Assembly: GCA_028768525.1 (NCBI GenBank)
Contig: CP054837.1
Location: forward strand, 310,001 to 374,000
Length of the DNA stretch: 64,000 nt
Reading direction: 5' to 3'
Source: Desulfobacter sp.
GTDB lineage: Bacteria > Desulfobacterota > Desulfobacteria > Desulfobacterales > Desulfobacteraceae
Under the pieces are notes generated by a model. It was given only the letters and a program-made list of their open reading frames with translations. It was not told the DNA's origin and searched no databases. Below, piece after piece: positions 53,241-61,426 of the stretch (position 1 is its first letter; every line of letters begins with the position of its first letter). The position numbers and the translations under genes are program-made.

Positions 53241-53656
53241 TTTCAATTTCCTTTTATTGGGTTGAAAAGCATTTTCAATACCTGAGAAATCCAATGGATG
53301 GTTCTGGATTTCAAAGCAGATATCAGCCGAAACTTCATTGATCATGCCATCCAGACTCTCACAATCCGGATCAACAATGGTTTTGCATTTTATACAGATA
53401 ACGCGGGGATGGGGATAAAGTTCACTTGCATCATATTAATCGATCCCATCCGGGAATCCCAATTCGAAAACTTCATCCAGAGATTTTACAAGTACAATAG
53501 ATCGGTATATCGTAGCAAGGTTAATTTCGAAAATCTTTTTAAAAGAAATTATTATATGCTATAAATTATTACGCTTAAATCGCCCATTCAAAATACCAAA
53601 ACAGATAACACATAGATTATTTAATCAGCACAACAAAATTTGGAAAGGAGCAAAAA
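53241..53656. other. AT-rich intergenic region between katG and a small cysteine-protein gene
   Basis: 416 bp between divergent genes. AAATTATTA occurs at 53546-53554 and 53563-53571 around TTATATGCTATAA, a PerR/Fur-like AT-rich arrangement about 90 bp before the small gene. A short rightward open frame at 53298-53564 has no ribosome site or recognisable content. Confidence 0.4.
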
Positions 53657-53872
53657 ATGGCTGATTGTGAGCTTCTGAAAGGATGTCCATTTTTCAACGA
53701 TAAAATGAAAGACACTGAAGGACTTGGGGCCATTTATAAAAAAAAATATTGTCTTGGTGACAATCAGCATTGTGCAAGATACATAGTCTTCAAAAAACTT
53801 GGGAGGCCGAGCGTACCAGCGAATTTATTTCCCAATCAGATAGACCAAGCAAAAGAAATAATATCTGGTTAA
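53657..53872 (+). CDS. Small conserved cysteine protein of unknown function
   Basis: 71 aa. Cysteines at 4, 10, 32 and 39 (CX5C...CX6C) in the contexts CELLKGCPFFN and KYCLGDNQHCARY could bind a metal or iron-sulfur cluster. The tail reads GRPSVPANLFPNQIDQA. Similar small proteins or domains (CPFFN, YC-G-D, CARY) are familiar from anaerobic delta-proteobacteria, but no function is known to me. An AAAGGAG site lies 7 bases before the ATG and supports the gene. It is divergent from katG and convergent with a zinc-ribbon gene. Confidence 0.75.
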   Translation: MADCELLKGCPFFNDKMKDTEGLGAIYKKKYCLGDNQHCARYIVFKKLGRPSVPANLFPNQIDQAKEIISG

Positions 53873-53897
53873 TTAACGATTCCATATGAGACGCATG

Positions 53898-54263
53898 CTA
53901 CCATATCCGCCAGACAACATCATCTCCCTGCCTGGCCGCCCGTGCCTTTTCCATGTGACGCAAAGAGGCAAATTCTCTTTTTAGATCTTCAAGGGATTTG
54001 ACTTCTTTGCATTTTGTTAGCAAGGATTCAGGCTTTAGTGGACCTTCCCTAGTTAAAAGATCCAATATCTCTGCCTGTAGCGGGGTAAATTTATTTATGT
54101 TACCAGCATGTTTTTCAAAGGTCTTCGCACTGTGAACCGCCCATGGATCGCATGTTTTTAAAGGCGATAGAACCTCCATATAACAATCCTCACACAGAAT
54201 CTGCCCTAAATGTTCCCTTTTTTCTTTGGGATCGAATTTATTGTTGCATCTATCACAATTCAT
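53898..54263 (-). CDS. Zinc-ribbon plus winged-helix-like small protein
   Basis: 121 aa. N-terminal CDRC and, about 20 residues later, CEDC form a zinc-binding knuckle, followed by the segment KTCDPWAVHSA. The C-terminal half (TPLQAEILDLLTREGPLKPE and the following helix) resembles a winged helix ending with VVWRIW. Proteins with CEDCYM and CDPWAV recur in Desulfobacteria and are probably regulators, but function is not established. The ATG at 54263 follows GGGAGG directly; the longer frame from 54275 would include that site in coding sequence. Confidence 0.7.
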   Translation of the reverse strand: MNCDRCNNKFDPKEKREHLGQILCEDCYMEVLSPLKTCDPWAVHSAKTFEKHAGNINKFTPLQAEILDLLTREGPLKPESLLTKCKEVKSLEDLKREFASLRHMEKARAARQGDDVVWRIW

Positions 54264-54436
54264 TGCTCCTCCCATGAAAAATTTTTAAATCGAGTGTTCA
54301 AAACATTAAATCAGCAGCAGCCCTTGTCAAGGTTCTATAGGTTCGCATCCTGTTGTATCCGATACCCTGAAATGCTTCAAGTTCCATTGATGCGCCCTAT
54401 AAAAGTTGACGCAAGGTGTGAGATGAATCGCAACAA

Positions 54437-55342
54437 CTATATCCTGTGCGTTCTGCGAATTCCGGACAGTACCAGAAGGCCGAAACTTAAAAGGGTTATG
54501 GTTCCGGGCACCGGAACGGATGACAGGGAAGTCACCGGAACCTGGATCGCCGGAAACAAATTGGTGTCATCAAGAAACCCTAATTGGGCAGGCCCTGAGA
54601 CCGGGCCCAGAGGTGAAACAAATGAAAAACCGGTGTATGTGGATGAGTTGAGTTCTGCCAATTCCGTCTCTAATTCTGACAGGTGGCCCGCTGTTGCATT
54701 TAATGCTTGCTGCAAATCTGCTATCTGGCTGTCTATGCCGCCCAACTGGCGAGAGAGCTCGGCGTACAATGGATTATTTGGATCCATATGGGCAACTATT
54801 TCTAAGATATTGTTTCGCTTTGATATAAGCGATTGTAGCTTTATAAAATCCACCTGGGTTTCATTTTTCAATTGAATAATCTGATCATTGATTTCAGTCA
54901 TGCGCAGGTCTCTGGCATCAAGATCCAGAACAAATCTTAAAATCCATTTTGAGGATTCAAAATCAGCAGCTGAAAGACCGTATTGATAAGGATCATTTAG
55001 TGCGGTGTATTCCCATTGACTGAATGGGGTTTGATGCAATTGGGCACTCCAAAACTCTGGCGTCGTGACCTGACCTGTGGTTACGTCAAAATCATCGCCG
55101 TTGACCAGTGGCAGCATCCATTGGATTACGGGATTATCCGGTGCATCACTGCCTGACGGCTGAATCTGGTATTCATAGAGGAAGAATCCGGCTCCCGCCG
55201 TGACCTGGGAGGAAATCGTGGCACCGAAAAGGAGAGCCGGTGCGGAAAAGAACAATACCAGCAAAGAAACTTTCAACGCATAATGCTTGCTAATAACCAT
55301 TGATTTAAGGGAATTCAAATTTTTTTCTACTGCCAGACTCAT
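54437..55342 (-). CDS. Secreted coiled-coil protein with a PEP-CTERM-like sorting tail
   Basis: About 301 aa. An N-terminal signal segment (ALKVSLLVLFFSAPALLFG) precedes an extracellular beta-rich part, then a long coiled coil (about residues 150-240, heptads such as SQIADLQQALNATAGHLSEL). The C-terminus VPVPGTITLLSFGLLVLSG then IRRTHR is a hydrophobic helix with basic end, a variant of PEP/VPxP exosortase signals. Such proteins are processed at the membrane and released to matrix or surface. No exosortase gene is visible. The start is uncertain: ATGs at 55369, 55342 and 55300 are all possible; 55342 has GGAG at a rather long distance. Confidence 0.65.
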   Translation of the reverse strand: MSLAVEKNLNSLKSMVISKHYALKVSLLVLFFSAPALLFGATISSQVTAGAGFFLYEYQIQPSGSDAPDNPVIQWMLPLVNGDDFDVTTGQVTTPEFWSAQLHQTPFSQWEYTALNDPYQYGLSAADFESSKWILRFVLDLDARDLRMTEINDQIIQLKNETQVDFIKLQSLISKRNNILEIVAHMDPNNPLYAELSRQLGGIDSQIADLQQALNATAGHLSELETELAELNSSTYTGFSFVSPLGPVSGPAQLGFLDDTNLFPAIQVPVTSLSSVPVPGTITLLSFGLLVLSGIRRTHRI

Positions 55343-55686
55343 TTTATTCAAAACCGCTCCTCTGCCCATTCATTTCTGACAATTAATGTTCTACAACATG
55401 TACCTCAAACTAGTAGAGATGCAGCAAATTACATGCCAAGGACCCCGCGCACTAAATGTCTTGCCCCTGAACGGCCTTCGTTGTTGCGATTTTGCCTGTG
55501 TAATATGGAATGCATTGAAAAGTGTTACATTTTTTACCTATATTGGGCAATTTTCCTAATATTCACTTAAAAGCACAAGGTAAATAGCCGGATGGTCAAT
55601 AATAATATAATTATCCCTCAGGGCATGCCCCCCAAAAACAGTACAATGTGATATGTTAGGATCTCCGAGCTAAAAAGGAGATCAAG

Positions 55687-55956
55687 ATGAAAAAGAAACG
55701 CTATTCTGAAGAACAGATCGTCAAAATTCTGCTTGAAGCCGAGAAACAGGAAAGACCTATCGCTGAATTCTGCAAGCTGGGAGGATTCTCCGAGCAAAGC
55801 TATTACCGCTGGAAAAAGAAATACGGTGGCATGTCCGTTCCGGATGTAAAGCGGCTGCGAGAGTTGGAGAAGGAGAACGTACGATTAAAAAGGCTCCTGG
55901 CTGAACGGGACCTCGAAGTTGATGCTCTAAAGGCGGTGGTCTCAAAAAAGTGGTAA
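55687..55956 (+). CDS. IS3-family transposase OrfA
   Basis: 89 aa. An N-terminal helix-turn-helix (RYSEEQIVKILLEAEKQERP, then FSEQSYYRWKKKYGGM) is followed by a leucine-zipper helix (LRELEKENVRLKRLLAERDL). The C-terminus ALKAVVSKKW matches the IS51/IS407 group. It binds the element ends and, when translation slips, becomes the N-terminal part of the OrfAB transposase. AAAGGAG precedes the ATG. Confidence 0.95.
   Translation: MKKKRYSEEQIVKILLEAEKQERPIAEFCKLGGFSEQSYYRWKKKYGGMSVPDVKRLRELEKENVRLKRLLAERDLEVDALKAVVSKKW
55944..55950 (+). promoter_or_regulatory. Programmed -1 frameshift site
   Basis: The heptamer A AAA AAG in the orfA frame, two codons before the orfA stop, is a canonical slippery sequence. 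Slipping back by one base joins orfA to orfB, whose frame overlaps here. Confidence 0.85.
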
Positions 55957-56855
55957 AGGTCCCGGATCGCAGGAAAGCCGTACATACTATGACGGAACGG
56001 GGCCTTTCAGAATACAAAGCATGTCTGTTTTTGAAGATAAGTCGGTCAAGCTACAGATACCAAGCAAACCCAAGGGATGACACTGTTTTGGTTATCTGGC
56101 TAAGAACATTCTCTGGTAAGTATCCGAGGCATGGGTACCGCCAGGCCCATATGCAGTTGGTCAGATCCGGGATGATCATCAATCATAAGAAAGTCGAGCG
56201 GCTCTGGCAGGAACAAGGGCTGTGCGTGCCGAGGGTCAGGCGCAAGAGGCGGCGTGGCAAGGGGACAACGCTGCCAATATCAGCGAAGTATCCCAATCAT
56301 GTATGGACCTATGATTTCATGGAAGATTCCTGCCTTGAAGGGCAGCGGCTGAGATTTTTAACGGTGGTTGACGAATATACACGAGAAAGCCTGGCAATCC
56401 ACATTGATACCTCAATACCATCTTCACAGGTGAAAATCGTTTTGCAGATTCTATTTGCAACCCGTGGGGTTCCAACATACATCAGGAGCGATAATGGGCC
56501 TGAGTTTATTGCATATAAAATCCAGGACTGGCTCAAAGAGCAAGGGGTGAAAACCAAGTACATTGAGCCAGGCAAACCATGGCAGAATCCTTTTGGAGAA
56601 AGCTTTAACAGCCGGTTCAGAGACGAATGTCTGAATCAGGAGGTCTTCTATTCCGTCCCGGATGCCAGGGCAATCATAGAGACGTGGCGCCAGTACTACA
56701 ACACGAAAAGATTGCATAGCAGCCTGGGATATCAGACACCGGAAAACATTAGAAAGGAATGGGAACAATCTTATATGGGGGCTCTGCCCCCAAGCCCCCG
56801 GGGTTTAACGCCTACGGGCCATCCGGATGGGCCAAAGGAAAAGGCCACGCTATGA
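55950..56855 (+). CDS. IS3-family transposase OrfB (DDE catalytic part)
   Basis: 301 codons from a nominal GTG at 55950, in the -1 frame relative to orfA; normally made as an OrfAB fusion. The HTH_21 region (YRQAHMQLVRSGMIINHKKV) precedes the retroviral-type integrase core with the DDE triad: D in WTYDFM, D in RSDNGPEF and E in NPFGESFNSRF. The tail after YQTPENIRKEW is an unusual proline- and glycine-rich extension of about 35 residues encoded by a GC-rich hairpin region, seen in some related elements. No internal stop or frameshift, so the transposase is probably functional. Confidence 0.95.
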   Translation: MVKVPDRRKAVHTMTERGLSEYKACLFLKISRSSYRYQANPRDDTVLVIWLRTFSGKYPRHGYRQAHMQLVRSGMIINHKKVERLWQEQGLCVPRVRRKRRRGKGTTLPISAKYPNHVWTYDFMEDSCLEGQRLRFLTVVDEYTRESLAIHIDTSIPSSQVKIVLQILFATRGVPTYIRSDNGPEFIAYKIQDWLKEQGVKTKYIEPGKPWQNPFGESFNSRFRDECLNQEVFYSVPDARAIIETWRQYYNTKRLHSSLGYQTPENIRKEWEQSYMGALPPSPRGLTPTGHPDGPKEKATL

Positions 56856-57101
56856 ACATGGCCCATCCGTATTGGCACCTGCCGCAGTGCTCGGGTCGCT
56901 CCCCAGCGTTGCCCTATCCCCTGGGCAGGTATTTGAAAAGTAGCAAAGGAAGTGGTACACAACAACAATATTTTGAAAATTCGGAGCCTTCCTAACATTG
57001 CGGGTTGTACTAAAGAAGGGGGCAAGTCACTCAGATCATTCTTTCTTCACAGTTTCTTCATAAAGGTGATGGTATCTTACCCGCCTAAGAGAGGTACACA
57101 T

Positions 57102-57239
57102 ATGAAAAGACGCCTTAAAAGTGAAGATTTGTATAACCCGTCACCGATCAGCAAAACAGTTCCCGACCAGGGACAGCCCCCGATTTACCCAGGTATCCCC
57201 CCTGTTTTATCCCAAACAATGGAGAAAAATTTTCAATGA
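57102..57239 (+). CDS. Small protein (45 aa) coupled to the LtaS-like gene
   Basis: A 45-codon frame starts with ATG at 57102, seven bases after AGAGAGG, and ends with TGA that overlaps the ATG of the next gene (ATGA). The product is basic at the N-terminus (MKRRLKSEDLYNPSP) and then proline-rich (PPIYPGIPPVL), with no signal or membrane helix. Ribosome site, stop/start overlap and position support real translation, either as a small partner protein or a leader that tunes translation of the large gene. It lies only 73 bp from the insertion sequence end. No homologue is known to me. Confidence 0.55.
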   Translation: MKRRLKSEDLYNPSPISKTVPDQGQPPIYPGIPPVLSQTMEKNFQ

Positions 57240-59287
57240 TTCCTATAATTTTCAGGTCCCCCAAAACACGGTTTGCCTTGTTGTTCCAGCTGTCCGCAAT
57301 TTTTCTTACCGGTTTCACCCTGATGAGGGGTATTCTGATGATTCGGGCCTGGCATTTCCTTGATGGCGGGATATCCGACTGGCTTTATATTTTTGGCCAG
57401 GGATTGATCTACGACATTGCCTTTATCGGTTATTTTTATATTCCGTTTGTCCTGGCCTTACTGATTCTGCCCAATAAGTGGATGAGCAGCAGAATAACCC
57501 GGTATCTGGTCCAGGCCGGGTCATTTCTGATTCTATACGCTTTTGGATTCTGCATGGTTGCCGAATGGTACTTCTGGAGTGAATTCGGTGTCCGGTTCAA
57601 TTTTATCTCTGTGGACTACCTGGTTTACAGGCGGGAGATCACCGACAATATTTTACAATCCTACCCGGTCTTTTTTATCCTGCCCGTACTTTTCGTCGCC
57701 ACCGGCCTTGTATTTCATTTTATCCGGCCAGCCATCCTAAGGCCCCTTGTCCTAAAAGAATCCTTTCAAAAAAGGGTGGTCATTTCAGGCCTGCTGATGA
57801 TCCTGCCACTGGTCTCTTTCTTCCTCATTGACCAGTCCCCGAGAAGCTTTTCCGGCAACAACTATGTGAATGAACTGGCCTCCAACGGCCCATACCAGCT
57901 CTTTGCCGCCTTCAGGAACAACCGCCTGGATTACCGGCAGTTTTATGCCACCGGCAATGACCATGACCTCTCCATCCGCTTAAAGAACCAGGTCATGGCG
58001 GAAGAGACCGGGGACAGCAAAAATATCTATCAGATCGGCAGATACATAGAGGCGGAAGGGGCTGCAAAAAAGCTGAACGTCATGCTGATTTCCGTGGAAA
58101 GCCTCAGCGCAAAATTTCTGACCCGGTTCGGTCAAAACAACGACATCACTCCGTTCATGGACAAATGGTTCAGGCAGGGGATGCTCTTTACCGATTTTTA
58201 TGCCACCGGTACAAGGACCACCAGGGGGCTGGAAGCCATTACCCTGTCCATCCCGCCCACACCGGGCCGGTCCATTGTCAAGCGTCCGGACAACAGGCGG
58301 ATGTACAGCCTGGGCAAAGTATTCAAGGATTTGGGCTACGACACGGCCTTTTTGTACGGCGGAAGGGGATTTTTCGACAATATGAATGCCTTTTTCTCAG
58401 GGAACGGCTACCGGATTGTGGATCAGCCCCGCCTGAGCAGCAGGGAAATCACATTTGCAAACGCCTGGGGCGCCTGCGACGAAGATATATACAACCGGGC
58501 GATCCGGGAAGCCAACCAAACATACAAGGACGGAAAGCCCTTTTTCTTTCACATCATGACCACCAGCAACCACCAGCCATTCACCTTCCCTGCCGGCAAA
58601 ATCGATCTGGCCCCCGGAGAAGGCAATGGCGGCAGCGGACGGTTGGGCGGGGTGAAATACACCGATTATGCGCTGGGGCAATTGATGGGGCAGGCAAAGG
58701 AACAGCCCTGGTTTGATGATACTGTCTTTGTGGTCCTGGCGGACCATTGTGCAGCCAGTGCCGGAAAAGTCGGCCTGCCGGTTGAAAAATACCATATCCC
58801 GCTGTTTATCTATTCTCCCAAGTATATCAGTCCCCAAGAAATCCATACCCTCTCCAGCCAGATTGATCTGGCCCCCACCCTGCTGGCGTTGCTGAATATC
58901 TCCTATGAGAGTTATTTTTTCGGAAGGGATATCCTGTCTCCCGCCTTCCAGGGCCGTGCCCTGATTGCCAACTACCAGAAGCTGGGATTATTGGAAAACC
59001 AGGAATTGCTCTTCCTGTCCCCTGGAAAGCAAATCCACCGGATGGCACTGGAAAATCCGGTCCTTGAAAAGGTCTCCCGGGATTATCCCGGAGTCAGCAA
59101 CCTGATGGCCTATTACCAGGGCGCGGATTACGTATTTACCCACCGGCTGAACCGGTGGGCCAATGTGTCAGAACACCTGGCACAGGAGCGCCCCCCCTCC
59201 CCTGACCAATATATGGAAAACAAGGCCCGTATGAAGCGGGTTATCAAGGCTGCTGGATTTTTTAGTTTATTCTCCGATCAAATTTAA
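57236..59287 (+). CDS. LtaS/MdoB-like phosphoglycerol transferase family (sulfatase fold) membrane enzyme
   Basis: 683 aa. Five membrane helices in the first 210 residues, then an extracytoplasmic sulfatase-fold domain. Metal and nucleophile motifs: MLISVESLSAKF (first metal ligand), FYATGTRTTRGLEA with the threonine nucleophile, LYGGRGFFDNM, and VVLADHCA. Family enzymes move phosphoglycerol or phosphoethanolamine groups from lipids onto glycans or lipid A. In a Gram-negative bacterium, lipopolysaccharide or periplasmic glucan is the likely acceptor (inference). The ATG overlaps the stop of a 45-codon gene; a response regulator follows 67 bp downstream, so envelope modification may be under the two-component system. 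Confidence 0.88.
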   Translation: MIPIIFRSPKTRFALLFQLSAIFLTGFTLMRGILMIRAWHFLDGGISDWLYIFGQGLIYDIAFIGYFYIPFVLALLILPNKWMSSRITRYLVQAGSFLILYAFGFCMVAEWYFWSEFGVRFNFISVDYLVYRREITDNILQSYPVFFILPVLFVATGLVFHFIRPAILRPLVLKESFQKRVVISGLLMILPLVSFFLIDQSPRSFSGNNYVNELASNGPYQLFAAFRNNRLDYRQFYATGNDHDLSIRLKNQVMAEETGDSKNIYQIGRYIEAEGAAKKLNVMLISVESLSAKFLTRFGQNNDITPFMDKWFRQGMLFTDFYATGTRTTRGLEAITLSIPPTPGRSIVKRPDNRRMYSLGKVFKDLGYDTAFLYGGRGFFDNMNAFFSGNGYRIVDQPRLSSREITFANAWGACDEDIYNRAIREANQTYKDGKPFFFHIMTTSNHQPFTFPAGKIDLAPGEGNGGSGRLGGVKYTDYALGQLMGQAKEQPWFDDTVFVVLADHCAASAGKVGLPVEKYHIPLFIYSPKYISPQEIHTLSSQIDLAPTLLALLNISYESYFFGRDILSPAFQGRALIANYQKLGLLENQELLFLSPGKQIHRMALENPVLEKVSRDYPGVSNLMAYYQGADYVFTHRLNRWANVSEHLAQERPPSPDQYMENKARMKRVIKAAGFFSLFSDQI

Positions 59288-59354
59288 ACTTTGTTATTTG
59301 GCCGGTATCCGGGTATTCTTAAAACCAGAACACCGCAGATGGAATACGCTTAAA

Positions 59355-60032
59355 ATGAATATATTAATTGTCGACGATGATACAGGGCTGCTGGATCAGT
59401 TAAAAACCGCCCTTAAAAGAAAACATTACGGGGTGGACACGGCTGAAAACGGCGAGCAGGCCCTGGACAAGATATTTGACCTGTCCTACGACCTTATCCT
59501 TCTGGATATCATGCTTCCCCGCATGGATGGCTTAAGTGTTTTGAAAGCGGTTCGCAGCGCCGGGATGGATATGCCCATACTCATGCTCACGGCAAGAAGC
59601 GATGTCCAGGACAGGGTCAAGGGCCTGGACCATGGTGCGGATGATTATCTTGCCAAGCCCTTTTCCATGGCCGAATTGATGGCGAGAATCAGGGCGATGC
59701 TCAGAAGAAAAGGGAAACGGACCCCCATTCTCCAGGCGGGCCGGGTCTGTCTGGATACGGTTAAACGAAAAGTCACCCTGGATGGACAGGAAGTGCATTT
59801 GACCGCCAAGGAATTTTCCATCCTTGAGTTTCTTTTGCATAACAAGGGCGGTTCCGTATCCCGGTTCAATCTGGCCGAGCATATATGGGGGGAGGAGTTT
59901 GACCCCTTTTCAATGTCCAACTATGTGGATGTGCACATCAAAAATCTGAGAAAAAAACTCACGGCCCAGGGAGAGGATCCCATCATCAAAACCATCCGGG
60001 GCATCGGGTTCATCATTGACGACCAGATATGA
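59355..60032 (+). CDS. OmpR/PhoB-type response regulator
   Basis: 225 aa. Receiver with D7-D9 acidic cluster and phospho-acceptor D51 (LILLDIMLPRMDG), conserved lysine in DDYLAKPF, and a winged-helix output domain (LTAKEFSILEFLLHNKGGSV through HIKNLRKKL and TIRGIGFII). The ATG at 59355 is where the receiver begins; a longer frame to 59298 has no ribosome site. Its stop overlaps the start of the kinase gene by 4 bp (ATGA). Located behind the LtaS-like gene, it may regulate envelope glycolipid genes. Confidence 0.93.
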   Translation: MNILIVDDDTGLLDQLKTALKRKHYGVDTAENGEQALDKIFDLSYDLILLDIMLPRMDGLSVLKAVRSAGMDMPILMLTARSDVQDRVKGLDHGADDYLAKPFSMAELMARIRAMLRRKGKRTPILQAGRVCLDTVKRKVTLDGQEVHLTAKEFSILEFLLHNKGGSVSRFNLAEHIWGEEFDPFSMSNYVDVHIKNLRKKLTAQGEDPIIKTIRGIGFIIDDQI

Positions 60033-61420
60033 AAATCCGTAAAAAAATAACCCTATGGATTTCCGGTACCTCCCTTTTGTTCACCATCCTGTTCTCATCC
60101 ATTATTTTCTGGGAATTGACGGATGAGCCATTTAAATTGATCGACAGGGAAATCCAGCATATGGCGGTTGTTCTGGCTGACAGGATAAAGGGCGCCGGGA
60201 CTTCCGGGGATGAGTTAAACCTGGGCGGCATGCCCTATAGCCCCGACGACTACTGGATCATGGCCAAAGATGAGCAGAGCCAGGTGCTATACCGGTCAAA
60301 ACTCACTGAGTTTACGGATCTTTTCGCCCCCAATGAAAAATCCCGGTACCTGATCGAAAAAAATATTCCAAGATCGAAAATCTGGCTGAAGCAGGACAGC
60401 AAGGATGACGTGCTGTTCAGGGTAATGGTGGTCCGTGAGCAGATAGACGGTAAAAATATAGAAATCCGTATTGCAAAACCCATTGAAGACCTCGAAGAAG
60501 AGCTGATTGAGCTGGTCATTGATATTGGGATCAGCCTTTCTATTTGTGCGCTGTTCATTTTCATTTTAAGCTATGTACTGGCCGGCCGGATCTTAAAGCC
60601 GGTTTCAGCCATTATCAAACAATCCAGGGACATCAGCGATAAATCCCTGGACCAAAGAATCCCCCTGGGGAAAACCCGGGATGAACTCTATGAACTGTCT
60701 GTGGCATTGAACAAGATGTTTGACAGGATCCAGCACTCATTCAACCGCCAGAAAGAGTTTATTGGGAATGCCTCCCATGAACTGAAGAGTCCGATCACCC
60801 TTTTGATGCTGGCCCAGGAAGACTTGCTCATGAGTGAAGAACTGTCGCCGTCAGCAGAAAACAATTTGATCAAACAGCTTGAGACAAGCCGCCGCATGGG
60901 GCATCTGGTGAAAAACCTGCTGGATCTTTCCAGGATGGAACAGCAGGACATCCTGCACACAAAATCAGTTAATCTGACCGGCCTGTTAGACCGGGTGCTT
61001 GATGATTATGCGGATGTGATCAGCGAAAAGCAGATCACCATCCAGAACCGGATGGAAGCCCCCTGCCGGGTTATGGGTGATCCGGAAAAACTATTCCGGC
61101 TCTTTGTCAATCTCATTGACAATGCCATCCGGTACAACCTGACCAGCCGGGGAACCATAAAAATCATGGCGGAGAGATCCGATGACGATGTTTGCATTGA
61201 AATTTTAAACCCAGGCCGGAAAATTCCGGAACAGGACCTTCCCAGATTATTTGACCAGTTTTACCGGGTTGAAAAATCCAGATCCCAGGCCCTTGGGGGA
61301 TCCGGACTGGGCCTTACCATCGTCAAAAAGATTGTCACCCTTCACAATGGCAGAATAACCATTAGCAATGCGCCGGATCAGATGATACGAACAAGTGTCC
61401 GGCTGCCTGCAGATGGATGA
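60029..61420 (+). CDS. Sensor histidine kinase, OmpR-partner type
   Basis: 463 aa. Membrane helices at about residues 10-30 and 163-187 enclose a periplasmic domain of about 130 residues with no family I recognise. HAMP (190-240), HisKA with the phospho-acceptor in NASHELKSPITLL near 250, then HATPase with FVNLIDNAIRYN, and GSGLGLTIVKKIV. Translationally coupled to the regulator upstream. It converges with the methyltransferase-like gene, 6 bp between stops. Confidence 0.93.
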   Translation: MKIRKKITLWISGTSLLFTILFSSIIFWELTDEPFKLIDREIQHMAVVLADRIKGAGTSGDELNLGGMPYSPDDYWIMAKDEQSQVLYRSKLTEFTDLFAPNEKSRYLIEKNIPRSKIWLKQDSKDDVLFRVMVVREQIDGKNIEIRIAKPIEDLEEELIELVIDIGISLSICALFIFILSYVLAGRILKPVSAIIKQSRDISDKSLDQRIPLGKTRDELYELSVALNKMFDRIQHSFNRQKEFIGNASHELKSPITLLMLAQEDLLMSEELSPSAENNLIKQLETSRRMGHLVKNLLDLSRMEQQDILHTKSVNLTGLLDRVLDDYADVISEKQITIQNRMEAPCRVMGDPEKLFRLFVNLIDNAIRYNLTSRGTIKIMAERSDDDVCIEILNPGRKIPEQDLPRLFDQFYRVEKSRSQALGGSGLGLTIVKKIVTLHNGRITISNAPDQMIRTSVRLPADG

Positions 61421-61426
61421 ACGGTT

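Larger units (their letters stand above)
55621..57029 (+). mobile_element. IS3-family insertion sequence (IS51/IS407-like group), apparently complete
   Basis: 1409 bp. The flanks carry the same 4-bp sequence CTCA at 55617-55620 and 57030-57033, consistent with a target duplication. The ends are imperfect inverted repeats: both read inward to a TGCCCCC block and then AGTACAA. The left outermost bases deviate from the usual TG end. Inside are orfA and orfB with a frameshift site. Orf products have the lengths and motifs of active elements. It sits between two divergent genes and interrupts no recognisable gene. About 170 bp of non-coding DNA lie between orfB and the right end. Confidence 0.85.

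Noticed and set aside
53298..53564. 88-codon rightward frame in the katG upstream region
   Set aside because: No ribosome site, unremarkable composition, and it overlaps the probable katG promoter region.
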